A stretch of DNA of 64,000 bases from Pseudomonas borbori (GCF_900115555.1 NZ_FOWX01000022.1:1-64000); one strand, 5' to 3'; positions 25,530 through 34,503 are shown, counted from the first letter of the stretch. Numbers and translations: made by a program. Notes: a model not told the origin generated them from the sequence alone.

Positions 25530-26540
25530 TTACTTCTGATGGCGAATGCGTGGGTTGGCCAGGCCGTAGAGGATGTCCACCACGAAGTTGACCAGGATCA
25601 CCAGGCAGGCGATCAGCAGGATGCCGTTCTGCACCACCGGGTAATCACGCGCGCCGATCGACTCGATCAGCCATTTGCCGATGCCCGGCCAGGAGAAGAT
25701 GGTCTCGGTCAGCACCGCGCCGGCGAGCAGGGCGCCGACCTGCAGGCCGAACACCGTGAGCACCGGGATCAGCGCGTTGCGCAGACCATGCACGAACACC
25801 ACCCGCGCCGGCGACAGGCCCTTGGCGCGGGCGGTGCGCACATAGTCCTCACGCAGCACCTCGAGCATCGCCGAGCGGGTCATGCGGGCGATCACCGCCA
25901 GCGGAATGGTGCCGAGCACGATGGCCGGCAGGATCAGGTGGCGCAGGGCGTCGAGGAAGGCGCCCTCTTCACCGCTGAGCAGGCTGTCGATCAGCATGAA
26001 GCCGGTCACCGGCTCGATGTCGTAGAGCAGGTCGATGCGTCCGGACACCGGCGTCCAGCCGAGGCCCACCGAGAAGAACATGATCAGCAGCAGGCCCCAC
26101 CAGAAGATCGGCATGGAATAGCCGGCCAGGGAAATGCCCATCACCCCGTGGTCGAACAGCGAGCCACGCTTGAGCGCGGCCACCACCCCGGCGATCAGAC
26201 CGAGGCTGCCGGCGAACAGCAGGGCGGCCAGGGCCAGTTCGACGGTCGCCGGGAACAGGGTGAGGAATTCGCTCCACACGCTTTCGCGGGTGCGCAGCGA
26301 TTCGCCCAGATCGCCCCGGGCCAGTTGGCCGATGTAGTCGAGGTACTGGGCGTACAGCGGCTTGTTCAGGCCCAGGCGCTCCATGGCCTCGGCGTGCATG
26401 ATCGGGTCGACCCGGCGTTCGCCCATCATCACCTCCACCGGGTCGCCGGGGATCATGCGGATCAGGGCGAAGGTCAGCAGGGTGACGCCGAAAAAGGTGG
26501 GGATCAGCAGCCCCAGACGTCTGGCGATAAAAGACAACAT
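25530..26540 (-). CDS. dppB: Dipeptide ABC transporter permease DppB
   Basis: 336-residue permease with six helices. N-terminal MLSFIARRLGLLIPTFFGVT is the usual DppB/OppB first helix. EAA loop: ARAKGLSPARVVFVHGLRNA. Other family segments: MIPGDPVEVMMGER and GAVLTETIFSWPGIGKWLIE. With DppC it forms the membrane channel of the peptide importer. Confidence 0.95.
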   Translation of the reverse strand: MLSFIARRLGLLIPTFFGVTLLTFALIRMIPGDPVEVMMGERRVDPIMHAEAMERLGLNKPLYAQYLDYIGQLARGDLGESLRTRESVWSEFLTLFPATVELALAALLFAGSLGLIAGVVAALKRGSLFDHGVMGISLAGYSMPIFWWGLLLIMFFSVGLGWTPVSGRIDLLYDIEPVTGFMLIDSLLSGEEGAFLDALRHLILPAIVLGTIPLAVIARMTRSAMLEVLREDYVRTARAKGLSPARVVFVHGLRNALIPVLTVFGLQVGALLAGAVLTETIFSWPGIGKWLIESIGARDYPVVQNGILLIACLVILVNFVVDILYGLANPRIRHQK

Positions 26541-26611
26541 AGTGATTCAGTACTCCACATCAGGTTCATCTGCTCGGCGGCTGCATGGGCCATCGATTGG
26601 TTTTTTCTGTT

Positions 26612-26677
26612 GTAGGGGCGGGGGGGCGCCTAGTTCCATGCCCGCGAACGGCTATCGCGGGCATGGCCCGCTCCTAC
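26612..26677. repeat. Type D palindromic element at the 3' end of the second binding-protein gene
   Basis: Right half: CATGCCCGCGAACGGCTATCGCGGGCATGG plus CCCGCTCCTAC. Left end: GTAGGGGCGGGGGGGCG. The right end reads into the adjacent minus-strand gene so that GTAG of the element supplies its TAG stop (CCG TAG GAG). Confidence 0.8.
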
Positions 26678-28284
26678 GGTTCTCGTCTCACCCTGGAGAA
26701 ATTGTTCGAGCCCATGGGGCTGAGGACGAACCCCTGCACGTCCCGGCGCAGGGCGCTGAACTGTTTGGGGTGGGCCAGGGGGATCCAGGGCGCCTGTTCG
26801 TGGAAGATCGCCAGCGCCCGGCGATAGAGTGCGGCGCGTTGCGCCTGGTCCGGCAGCTGGCGGGCCCGGGCGATCAGGGCGTCGAATTCGGCGTGGCACC
26901 AGCCGGCCTGGTTCTCGCCGGACTGGGCGGCGGCGCAGGACAGGTTGGGCGTGAGGAAGTTGTCCGGGTCGCCGTTGTCGCCGGCCCAGCCCATGAACAC
27001 CAGATCGTGTTCGCCGTTCTTCGCCCGCTTGATCAGCTCGCCCCACTCGAACACGCGGATCTCGGCGCGGATGCCGATGGCGGCCAGGTCGGCCTGGAGC
27101 ATCTGCGCGCCGATTCCCGGGTTGGGGTTGGTCGGGCCGCCGCCGGGGCGGGTCCAGATCGCCAGTTCGAAGCCGTCGGCATGCCCGGCCTCGGCCAGCA
27201 GCTGCCTGGCCCGCGCGAGATCATGAGGCCAGCCGGACAGCGCGGGGTCGTGGCCCCAGAGCGTCGGCGGGTAGGGCGCCACGGCCGGGCTGGCGCCGCC
27301 TGGGCCATATTGCGCGCGAATGTAGGCGCTTTTATCGAAGGCCAGGTTGAGCGCCTGACGCACGCGCACATCGTCCAGCGGTGGGTGGCGGGTGTTGATG
27401 CCGATATAGGCGACCAGCAGCGAGTCCAGCTCCAGCACCCGCAGCGCTGGGTCGGCCTTGAGCGTGGGGATGTCCACCGGGCGCGGGTACAGGGCGATCT
27501 GGCAGTCGCCGGCCTTGAGCCGCTGCTGGCGCACATTGGGCTCGGGGGTGATGGCGAAAATCAGCCGTTCGAGCGCCGGCGCGCCGGCCCAGTGCTCCGG
27601 GTTGCCGCGAAAACGCACCTGGGCGTCCTTGGCGTAGCGCTCGAAGACCAAGGGCCCGGTGCCGACCGGCAGGCGGTTGAGCTGTTCGCTCTTGCCCTGG
27701 GCGAGCAGTTGCCCGGCGTACTCGGCGGAATAGATCGAGGCGAAGCCCATGGCCAGATTGGCCAGGAAGGGCGCTTCGGGGTGCTTGAGGACGAAGCGCA
27801 CGCGGTGCTCGCCGAGCTTGTCGATGCGTTCGATCAACTGCGCTATGGCCATGGCTTCGGCATAGGGGAAGCCGCGCACGGACAGCTGGTGCCAGGGGTG
27901 CTGCGGGTCGAGCTGGCGCTGGAAGCTCCAGAGCACGTCATCGGCATTCAGCTCGCGGCTCGGGGTGAACCAGGCGGTGCGGTGGAACTTGACCCCCTGA
28001 CGCAGGTGAAAGGTGTAGCTGAGGCCATCGGCGCTGACCTGCCAGCGCTCGGCCAGCGCGGGGATCAGCGCGGTGCTGCCGGGGGCGAAGCCGACCAGGC
28101 GCTCGAAGACGGTTTCCGCCGTGGCATCGGCGGTGGTCGCCGCGGTGTACTGGACGATGTCGAAGCCTTCCGGGCTGGCCTCGCTGCATACCACCAGGCG
28201 GGCGCCAGCGGCATAAACCTGGCTGGCCGCGGCAAGGGCGCCACAGAGCAGCAGGCGGAGAAACGGACGCAGGGCATTGGACAT
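26674..28284 (-). CDS. Periplasmic dipeptide-binding protein (DppA-like), second copy
   Basis: 536-residue cluster C solute-binding protein. Signal peptide MSNALRPFLRLLLCGALAAASQVYA, then RLVVCSEASPEGFDIVQYT, the normal DppA beginning. SBP family segments include PPTLWGHDPALSGWPHDLAR and FMGWAGDNGDPDNFLTPNLS. No lipobox, so it is a soluble periplasmic protein. ATG 28284 is chosen because the upstream extension has no signal character. It is clearly paralogous to the protein encoded just upstream. Different binding proteins feeding one DppBCDF channel are known in P. aeruginosa, so it probably broadens peptide specificity. Confidence 0.9.
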   Translation of the reverse strand: MSNALRPFLRLLLCGALAAASQVYAAGARLVVCSEASPEGFDIVQYTAATTADATAETVFERLVGFAPGSTALIPALAERWQVSADGLSYTFHLRQGVKFHRTAWFTPSRELNADDVLWSFQRQLDPQHPWHQLSVRGFPYAEAMAIAQLIERIDKLGEHRVRFVLKHPEAPFLANLAMGFASIYSAEYAGQLLAQGKSEQLNRLPVGTGPLVFERYAKDAQVRFRGNPEHWAGAPALERLIFAITPEPNVRQQRLKAGDCQIALYPRPVDIPTLKADPALRVLELDSLLVAYIGINTRHPPLDDVRVRQALNLAFDKSAYIRAQYGPGGASPAVAPYPPTLWGHDPALSGWPHDLARARQLLAEAGHADGFELAIWTRPGGGPTNPNPGIGAQMLQADLAAIGIRAEIRVFEWGELIKRAKNGEHDLVFMGWAGDNGDPDNFLTPNLSCAAAQSGENQAGWCHAEFDALIARARQLPDQAQRAALYRRALAIFHEQAPWIPLAHPKQFSALRRDVQGFVLSPMGSNNFSRVRREP

Positions 28285-28320
28285 CGTTGCTGTTCCCAAA
28301 CTACGGCGGTGCGAAGCAGG

Positions 28321-28379
28321 CGTGGCCGGATAGGCCACGGCTGGCACGGAACCCGGTCCGGCGGATAACCGGCCCGGGT
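28321..28379. repeat. Two intercistronic hairpins between the dipeptide-binding genes
   Basis: CGTGGCC-GGATA-GGCCACG (28321-28339), and ACCCGGTCCGG (28351-28361) pairing with CCGGCCCGGGT (28369-28379) with one mismatch. No T-run follows on the minus strand, so these are more likely 3'-end mRNA-stabilising structures for the upstream binding-protein message than terminators. Confidence 0.6.
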
Positions 28380-28395
28380 GTTCACTCGGGGCGGA

Positions 28396-29994
28396 CTACT
28401 CGACGCTTACCCCGTAGAAGGCGTTGAGCGCGAAGGGACTGATCTTGAAGTCCTTTACGCTGGTGCGCATCGGTTGGTACACGGTGGAGTGGGCGATCGG
28501 GGTGATCGGCACTTCGCGCTTGAGAATCACCTGGGCCTGCTGGTACAGCTTGGTGCGCTCGGCCACGTCGGTGGTGCGCTTGGCCGCCTTGATCAGCTTG
28601 TCGTACTCGGCATCGCACCACTTGGAGAAGTTGTTGCCGTCCACCGCATCGCAGCCGTAGAGGGTGCCCAGCCAGTTGTCCGGGTCGCCGTTGTCGCCGC
28701 TCCAGCCGATCAGCATGGCGTCGTGTTCGCCGGCCTTGGTGCGCTTGAGGTACTCGCCCCATTCGTAGCTGACGATCTTCACCTTGAGGCCGATCTTGCC
28801 CCAGTCGGCTTGCAGCATCTCGGCCATCAGCTTGGCGTTGGGGTTGTACGGGCGCTGCACCGGCATGGCCCACAGGGTGATCTCGGTGCCTTCTTTGATG
28901 CCGGCGGCCTTGAGCAGCTGCCTGGCTTTCTCCGGGTCGTAGGCGGCGTCCTTGATGCTGTCGTTATACGACCACTGGGTCGGCGGCATGCCGTTGACCG
29001 CCAGCTGGCCGGCGCTCTGGTAGACCGCATCGATGATCGCCTGCTTGTTCACCGCCATGTCCAGAGCCTGGCGCACGGCGAGCTGGTCGAGCGGCTTGTG
29101 CCTGACGTTGTAGGCGATATAGCCATCGTTGAAGCCGGGCTGCGACGGCATCTGGATGTTCGGGTCGTTGTTCAGCGCCTCGAGGTCGGCCGGCCGTGGG
29201 AACAGGGTGACATGGCATTCGCCGGCCCTGAGCTTCTGCATGCGCACCGAGGCATCGGTGTTGATGGCGAAGATCAGGTTGTCGAGCTTGACCTCGTCCG
29301 GGTTCCAGTAATCGGGGTTGCCCTTGAAGCGGATCTGCGAGTCTTTCTGGTAGCGCTTGAACACGAAGGGGCCGGTGCCGATCGGCTTCTGGTTGATCTC
29401 GGCGGCCTTGCCGGCCGCGAGCAACTGCCCGGCGTATTCGGCCGAGTGGATCGAGGCGAAGCTCATCGCCAGGTTCTGGATAAAGGCGGCGTCCACCTGG
29501 TTGAGGGTGAACCTGACGGTCAGCTCGTCGAGCTTCTCCAGCTTGGCGATATTGGCGTCCATGCCCATGTCGGTAAAATAGGGGAATTCGCTGGGGTAGG
29601 CCTTGCGGAACGGGTGGTCCTTGTCGAGCATGCGCTGGAAGGTGAACAGCACGTCGTCGGCGTTGAAGGTGCGGCTTGGCGTGAAGTAGGAGGTCGAGTG
29701 GAACTTGACGCCGGGGCGCAGATGGAAGGTGTAGCTCAGGCCATCTGCGGCGATGTCCCATTTTTCCGCGAGGCCGGGGATGACCGCGGTGCCGCCGCGC
29801 TCGAACTGGGTCAGACGGTTGAACACGGTTTCCGCGGAGGCATCGAAGTCGGTGCCGGTGGTGTACAGCCCCGGGTCGAACCCGGCCGGGCTGCCTTCGG
29901 AACAGAACACCAGGTTGCTGGCGGCCATAGCCAGCGGGGTGCTGGCAATCAGCCCGGCAACGACAAAAGCCTGGATGAAGGCGTTTTTACGCAT
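28396..29994 (-). CDS. dppA: Periplasmic dipeptide-binding protein DppA
   Basis: 532-residue solute-binding protein that captures dipeptides for DppBCDF. Signal peptide MRKNAFIQAFVVAGLIASTPLAMAA, then SNLVFCSEGSPAGFDPGLYT. Conserved DppA parts: PPTQWSYNDSIKDAAYDPEK, GWSGDNGDPDNWLGTLYGC and a C-terminal PITPIAHSTVYQPMRTS. ATG 29994 has GAGG 7 bases upstream. First in the dpp gene order, with a second paralogue and then B, C, D and F downstream, so it is likely the most highly expressed member. Confidence 0.93.
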   Translation of the reverse strand: MRKNAFIQAFVVAGLIASTPLAMAASNLVFCSEGSPAGFDPGLYTTGTDFDASAETVFNRLTQFERGGTAVIPGLAEKWDIAADGLSYTFHLRPGVKFHSTSYFTPSRTFNADDVLFTFQRMLDKDHPFRKAYPSEFPYFTDMGMDANIAKLEKLDELTVRFTLNQVDAAFIQNLAMSFASIHSAEYAGQLLAAGKAAEINQKPIGTGPFVFKRYQKDSQIRFKGNPDYWNPDEVKLDNLIFAINTDASVRMQKLRAGECHVTLFPRPADLEALNNDPNIQMPSQPGFNDGYIAYNVRHKPLDQLAVRQALDMAVNKQAIIDAVYQSAGQLAVNGMPPTQWSYNDSIKDAAYDPEKARQLLKAAGIKEGTEITLWAMPVQRPYNPNAKLMAEMLQADWGKIGLKVKIVSYEWGEYLKRTKAGEHDAMLIGWSGDNGDPDNWLGTLYGCDAVDGNNFSKWCDAEYDKLIKAAKRTTDVAERTKLYQQAQVILKREVPITPIAHSTVYQPMRTSVKDFKISPFALNAFYGVSVE

Positions 29995-30218
29995 AGTGAC
30001 CTCATTGATTATTGTGGTTATTCGCGTGAGGGGACTCTTGTGGAGACCTCGGATGAAACTATGCACGGCATGTGCCGCAGGCAAGGGGCATGACGCATTC
30101 AGCGTAGCAACTGCGGGCGAGTTGTACGTGACTGTCGCATTCAAGTAATTTTCGCGGATAAAGCTGGCAATGCGCCGCTATCTGGCGACAACGGCGCTGC
30201 CTGCTTTCAGAGCCTGAC

Positions 30219-30932
30219 TCAGGGTATCTGCACTTCGATCACGCCATCGGCATTGATCGTCACCTGGCTGGTACCGGCTTCGATGTCCGGCGTCACCGCC
30301 GCATCCATCATCGCCGCGCCTTTCATGGCCTCCATGCGCATCGGCATTGGCGGCTGGAAGCCGCCGCTGTTCAGGTTCAGGTTGACCAGCTTGTAGCCGC
30401 TGCCGCCCAGGGCGTCGGTGGCCAGTTGCGCGCGGGCCTTGAACGCCGCCACGGCCTCCTTGAGCAGGGCGTCCTCGTGGGTCTTGCGCGTGGCGTCGGC
30501 AATGCTGAAGCTCATCGAGCCCATTTTCAGCTGTTGCAGCATCTCGCCGGTGAGCTTGGACAGGGCGCTGAAGTCGGCGCTTTCCAGGCGCAGTTCGGCA
30601 CGCTCGCGCCAGGCGCTGATCCGCTGGCCCTTCTCGTCGTAGACCGGGTAGCTGTGCCGGCTGCCCATGGCCACGCTGACGCCTTTGACCTGACGTGCCT
30701 GGGCCAGGCTGGCATTGAGGGTCTTGCTGATCTGCGCGGCGAGGGCGGCCGGGTCGCTGTCTTGCGCCTCGCTGTAGAGGGTGACGTGCATCAGGTCGTG
30801 GGCGATTTCCTGATTGACCTCGGCGCGCAGGGCGATCTGGTTGTAGCGGGCCTGTTCGGCATGTACCGCGAGACTGAACAGACCGGCGGCGCTGAAGAGC
30901 AGGGCGCTGGCGAGGCGGGACAATGGCTGCAT
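30219..30932 (-). CDS. SIMPL-domain (DUF541) periplasmic protein
   Basis: 237 residues with signal peptide MQPLSRLASALLFSAAGLFSLAVHA. The body is a DUF541/SIMPL domain: alternating strands and a central helix pair (AALAAQISKTLNASLAQARQ, TGEMLQQLKMGSMSFSIAD, ALLKEAVAAFKARAQLATDA), ending in a basic beta strand IEVQIP. The family includes E. coli YggE, linked to oxidative stress, but the molecular role is not established. Likely monocistronic between dppA and the divergent roxS. Confidence 0.85.
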   Translation of the reverse strand: MQPLSRLASALLFSAAGLFSLAVHAEQARYNQIALRAEVNQEIAHDLMHVTLYSEAQDSDPAALAAQISKTLNASLAQARQVKGVSVAMGSRHSYPVYDEKGQRISAWRERAELRLESADFSALSKLTGEMLQQLKMGSMSFSIADATRKTHEDALLKEAVAAFKARAQLATDALGGSGYKLVNLNLNSGGFQPPMPMRMEAMKGAAMMDAAVTPDIEAGTSQVTINADGVIEVQIP

Positions 30933-31055
30933 GACGATTCCTTGTGAGCGATGTGGATACAGAGAGTTAGGCGTGATGCCAAGGGTAGACGTAGCGCTTC
31001 GACTGTTCGGGTTAAATCCGGTTCATTGCCGGTCTGTATGTCTCGTGCAACCAGC

Positions 31056-31107
31056 GTAGGGTGCGCCGTGCGCACCGGTATCCGGCGTTGTGGCGCGGCG
31101 CACGCTA
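31056..31107. repeat. Type B palindromic element upstream of roxS
   Basis: GTAGGGTGCGCCGTGCGCACC ... GGCGCGGCGCACGCTAC, 52 bases, right arm partly decayed. It lies about 60 bases before the roxS -10 element. Confidence 0.7.
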
Positions 31108-31164
31108 CGTTCGCCGGCTCTGCACTGCGGCCAGTTGTCGCAGCGGGCCGGGCGGAGCCTTGGT

Positions 31165-31198
31165 TATACTCGCCGGGCTCGGCCCCCGAGCCCTTTTT
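31165..31198 (+). promoter_or_regulatory. roxS promoter -10 element and terminator-like leader hairpin
   Basis: TATACT at 31165-31170 is a good -10 element. Immediately after it GGGCTCGG (31175-31182) pairs perfectly with CCGAGCCC (31186-31193) over a 3-base loop and is followed by TTTTT, then GGAGA and the roxS ATG at 31208. Any transcript started at this -10 would begin within or next to the hairpin, so it is either a 5' stabilising stem or an attenuator for transcripts from further upstream. Confidence 0.55.
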
Positions 31199-31207
31199 GG
31201 AGAGCCC

Positions 31208-32461
31208 ATGCTCGCACCCGTGCAGTTGCTGTCGGCCAGCCGGCAAAATCTCTGGCGCCTGACCCTGATCCGTATCCTGGTGCTGGCCGCCCAGGCCGGC
31301 TCGGTGGGGCTGGCCTACAATTCCGGGTTGCTGCCCTTGCCCTGGCAGGAACTGAGCATCACCCTCGGCGTCTCGCTGGGGCTGTGCCTGCTGACCGCCT
31401 TGCGGCTGCGCGGCCCCTGGCCGGTCACCGAGCTGGAGTACTCGGTACAGCTGGGCTGCGACCTGATCATCCACAGCGTGCTGCTGTATTACTCGGGTGG
31501 CTCGACCAACCCCTTCGTCTCCTATTACCTGGTGCCGCTGACCATCGCCGCGGCGACCTTGCCCTGGCTCTACACCATGACCCTGTCGGGGCTGGCACTG
31601 GCCGGCTACACCCTGCTGCTGGTGTGGTCGCACCCGCTGGGCTTGCCGTCCGGCCCGCGCGAGAGCCTGTTGATCTACGGCATGTGGCTGAGTTTCGCCC
31701 TGGCCGCGGGGCTGATCACCTTCTTCGTCGCCAAGATGGCCGAGGAACTGCGCGATCAGGAAGAGTTGCGCGCCGAACGCCGCGAGGAAGGCCTGCGCGA
31801 CCAGCAGTTGCTGGCGGTCGCCACCCAGGCTGCCGGCGCCGCCCATGAGCTGGGTACGCCACTGGCGACCATGAGCGTGCTGATCAAGGAGCTGCGCCGC
31901 GAACATCGGGACCCGCTGTTGCAGGAAGACCTGGCGGTGCTGCAGGAGCAGGTCAAGCTGTGCAAGGAAACCCTGCAGCAGCTGGTGCGCGCCGCCGAGG
32001 CGGACCGGCGCCAGGCGGTGATCGAGCAGTCCTGTGTCGAGTGGCTGGAAACCACCCTCAATCGCTGGCACCTGATGCGCCCCGAGGCCAGCTATCGTTA
32101 CCAGTGCCTGGGGCTGGGCACGCCGCCGCGCATAATGCCGCCGGCCGACCTGACCCAGGCGCTGCTCAACCTGCTGAACAACGCTGCCGACGCCTGCCCG
32201 GACAAGCTGGACATTCGCCTCGACTGGGATCACCAGTGGCTGCGCCTGAGCATCCGCGACTTCGGCGCCGGCGTGCCGCTGGCCATCGCCGAACAGCTCG
32301 GCCGGCCGTTTTTCACCACCAAGGGCAAGGGCTTCGGCTTGGGGCTGTTTCTCAGTCAGGCCAGCGTCACCCGTGCCGGCGGCACGGTAAAGTTGTATAA
32401 CCACGAAGAAGGCGGCACGCTCACCGAGCTGAAGTTGCCGCGCGCCTATGCCAGAGCCTGA
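31208..32461 (+). CDS. roxS: Redox sensor histidine kinase RoxS (RegB/PrrB family)
   Basis: 417-residue membrane kinase with about six N-terminal helices. It carries the quinone-binding-type motif GGSTNPF at 97-103, a H-box with phospho-His213 in AAHELGTPLATM, N-box LLNLLNNAADACPD and G-boxes DFGAG and GKGFGLGLFLS. Cys252 lies 39 residues after the His, matching the redox-active cysteine of RegB. In P. aeruginosa RoxS with RoxR controls the cyanide-insensitive oxidase genes and other respiratory functions. roxR starts 13 bases downstream. GGAGA at 31199-31203 fixes the start. Confidence 0.94.
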   Translation: MLAPVQLLSASRQNLWRLTLIRILVLAAQAGSVGLAYNSGLLPLPWQELSITLGVSLGLCLLTALRLRGPWPVTELEYSVQLGCDLIIHSVLLYYSGGSTNPFVSYYLVPLTIAAATLPWLYTMTLSGLALAGYTLLLVWSHPLGLPSGPRESLLIYGMWLSFALAAGLITFFVAKMAEELRDQEELRAERREEGLRDQQLLAVATQAAGAAHELGTPLATMSVLIKELRREHRDPLLQEDLAVLQEQVKLCKETLQQLVRAAEADRRQAVIEQSCVEWLETTLNRWHLMRPEASYRYQCLGLGTPPRIMPPADLTQALLNLLNNAADACPDKLDIRLDWDHQWLRLSIRDFGAGVPLAIAEQLGRPFFTTKGKGFGLGLFLSQASVTRAGGTVKLYNHEEGGTLTELKLPRAYARA

Positions 32462-32474
32462 GGAAGTATTGAGT

Positions 32475-33035
32475 ATGAGTGACGAAGTCCTGTTCGAAGG
32501 CGAAGAACAACCCCATCTGCTGCTGGTCGATGACGACCCGACCTTCACCCGGGTGCTGGCAAGGGCCATGAGTCGGCGCGGCCTGCGCGTGTCCACCGCC
32601 GGCTCGGCCGAGGAAGGCCTGGCCCTGGCCGAGCGGGATCTGCCGGATTACGCGGTGCTCGATTTGAAGATGGAAGGCGACTCCGGCCTGGTGCTGCTGC
32701 CCAAGCTGCTGGAGCTGGATGCGGAGATGCGCGTGGTGATTCTCACCGGCTATTCGAGCATCGCCACCGCGGTGGAGGCGATCAAGCGCGGCGCCTGCAA
32801 CTACCTGTGCAAGCCGGCCGATGCCGACGACGTGCTGGCCGCGCTGCTGACCCAGCACGCCGACCTGGACAGCCTGGTGCCGGAAAACCCGATGTCGGTG
32901 GACCGCCTGCAGTGGGAACATATCCAGCGCGTGCTGGCCGAGCACGAAGGCAACATCTCCGCCACCGCTCGCGCCCTCGGTATGCATAGACGCACCCTGC
33001 AGCGCAAATTGCAGAAGCGCCCGGTCAAGCGCTGA
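32475..33035 (+). CDS. roxR: Redox response regulator RoxR (RegA/PrrA family)
   Basis: 186 residues, the usual length. The receiver domain has the acidic pocket Asp19-21 and phospho-acceptor Asp63 (YAVLDLKM), switch residue in ILTGYSS and Lys in CNYLCKPAD. A short C-terminal Fis-type helix-turn-helix (EGNISATARALGMHRRTLQR) binds DNA. ATG 32475 with GAGGAAG upstream is preferred over an in-frame ATG at 32448 that overlaps roxS. Partner of RoxS. Confidence 0.95.
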   Translation: MSDEVLFEGEEQPHLLLVDDDPTFTRVLARAMSRRGLRVSTAGSAEEGLALAERDLPDYAVLDLKMEGDSGLVLLPKLLELDAEMRVVILTGYSSIATAVEAIKRGACNYLCKPADADDVLAALLTQHADLDSLVPENPMSVDRLQWEHIQRVLAEHEGNISATARALGMHRRTLQRKLQKRPVKR

Positions 33036-33049
33036 GACCGGCGCCGGAC

Positions 33050-33116
33050 GTAGGAGCGGGCCATGCCCGCGATGCTTTTGGCGACAGGCTCTATCGCGGC
33101 CATGGGCCACTCCTAG
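33050..33116. repeat. Type D palindromic element downstream of roxR
   Basis: GTAGGAGCGGGCCATGCCCG...CGA at the left and TCGCGGCCATGGGCCACTCCTA at the right. It lies 15 bases after the roxR stop and may help end the operon. Confidence 0.78.
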
Positions 33117-33243
33117 ACGGCGGGCTCCGCGCGCACCCAGTTTGCTGCGCGACAGTGCGGCGTCGGAGCAGGCGAAAATCGTAGTTCGGACGAAGATCCG
33201 CCTACGTGCGGATACTGTCAGTTTGTCGCACCTCTTCTGCTGT

Positions 33244-33249
33244 TATGAT
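33244..33249 (+). promoter_or_regulatory. Candidate -10 element of the AEC transporter gene
   Basis: TATGAT, 36 bases before the ATG at 33286, followed by the small dyad TTAGCCCCCTAA. No convincing -35 hexamer. Confidence 0.4.
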
Positions 33250-33285
33250 TAGCCCCCTAACTAAATCCGCCGCCCAGGGCTCGTC

Positions 33286-34227
33286 ATGTTCGCCGTCGTC
33301 CAGCAAACCCTCGCCATCACCGCGCCGGTGTTCTCGATGTTGTTTCTCGGCGTGGCGCTCAAGCGCCTGGGCTGGATCGACGATGCCTTTATCAATACCG
33401 CATCCTCGCTGGTGTTTCGCGGCACCATGCCGGCTCTGCTGTTTCTCGGCATCGTCAAGGCGGACCTGAGCACGGCCTTGCAGCCGGCGTTGCTCGGCTA
33501 TTTCGTGCTGGCGACCCTGGCGTGTTTCCTGATCGCCTGGGGCTGGGCCATCTGGCGCTGTCCGCAGGTGGATCGCGGTATCTACACCCAGGGCGCGTTT
33601 CGCGGCAATAACGGCATTGTCGGTCTGGCGCTGGCCACCAGCCTGTATGGCGATTACGGCCTGTCGCTCGGTGCGGTGTTGGGTGGGGTGGTGATCCTCT
33701 GCTACAACAGCCTCTCGGCCATCGTCCTGGCGATCTACAGTCCGCACGTCAAGTCCGGTCCCTGGGCCATCGGCAAGAGCATCCTGAGCAATCCGCTGAT
33801 CATCGGCGTGCTGGCGGCGATGCCGATCGCCTACTGGCGCCTGCCGCTGCCGGACTGGCTGATGATCTCGACCCAGTACTTCGCGCAGATGACCCTGCCG
33901 CTGGCGTTGATCTGTATCGGCGGCACCCTGAGCCTGGCCTCGTTGCGCAAGAGCAGCGGCATTGCCATCAGTTCGAGCTTGATGAAGATGGTCTGGCTGC
34001 CCTTGCTGGCGACCCTGGGCGCCTGGCTGTGGGGCTTTCGCGACGCGGAACTGGCGATCCTGTTCCTCTATTTCGCCAGCCCCACGGCTGCCGCCAGCTT
34101 CGTCATGGCGCGGGCGGTGAATGGCAACCATCAGTTGGCGGCGGCGATCATCGTGATCACCACCCTGGCGGCGGTGCTGACCATCAATATCGGTTTGCTG
34201 CTGTTGCAGTGGGTGGGCTGGATCTAG
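33286..34227 (+). CDS. AEC-family (auxin efflux carrier-like) transporter
   Basis: 313-residue secondary carrier with about ten hydrophobic helices arranged as two five-helix repeats (first: QQTLAITAPVFSMLFLGVAL; second: LIIGVLAAMPIAYWRLPLPD). Family features include the conserved FRGNNGIVGLALA segment and the FASPTAAASFVMA crossover helix. Bacterial AEC proteins such as MdcF and YfdV carry malonate, malate or similar acids. The substrate here is not readable and there is no catabolic gene beside it. Confidence 0.88.
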   Translation: MFAVVQQTLAITAPVFSMLFLGVALKRLGWIDDAFINTASSLVFRGTMPALLFLGIVKADLSTALQPALLGYFVLATLACFLIAWGWAIWRCPQVDRGIYTQGAFRGNNGIVGLALATSLYGDYGLSLGAVLGGVVILCYNSLSAIVLAIYSPHVKSGPWAIGKSILSNPLIIGVLAAMPIAYWRLPLPDWLMISTQYFAQMTLPLALICIGGTLSLASLRKSSGIAISSSLMKMVWLPLLATLGAWLWGFRDAELAILFLYFASPTAAASFVMARAVNGNHQLAAAIIVITTLAAVLTINIGLLLLQWVGWI

Positions 34228-34323
34228 GGGCTGCTGGGCAAGGCTCAGGCGTTGATCGCGGATCGCTGTTATGAGTATCGCTTCGCCGGTCTAAAGGGGT
34301 TCGCACCATCCACGGGTGGTTTT

Positions 34324-34436
34324 GTAGGATGGCGTTGAGCGAAGCGATACCCATCACAACGATCTGCGACAAACCAATAAAACCCGGCGCCTGCACAACC
34401 GATCGATGGGTATCGCTGCGCTCAACCATATCCTAC
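34324..34436. repeat. Type A palindromic extragenic element, copy 4 (inverted), with a half copy beside it
   Basis: GTAGGATGGCGTTGAGCGAA...CCCATC and GATGGGTATCGCTGCGCTCA...ATCCTAC. The asymmetric centre (GATCTGCGACAAACCAATAA) is the reverse complement of the centre in copies 1-3, so this copy lies in the opposite orientation. A degenerate half arm (GTAGGATGTGGCGGGTGAGC) follows at 34459. The 276-base gap 34228-34503 holds nothing else. Confidence 0.82.
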
Positions 34437-34503
34437 AAAAGCCTGGCCGCTACATCCGTAGGATGTGGCGGGTGAGCGCGGCGATATTCATCGGATCAGC
34501 GGT

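Noticed and set aside
24696..26615. 639-codon plus-strand frame across dppB and dppC
   Set aside because: Antisense shadow running through a repeat region; Gln/His/Gly-rich without any family pattern.
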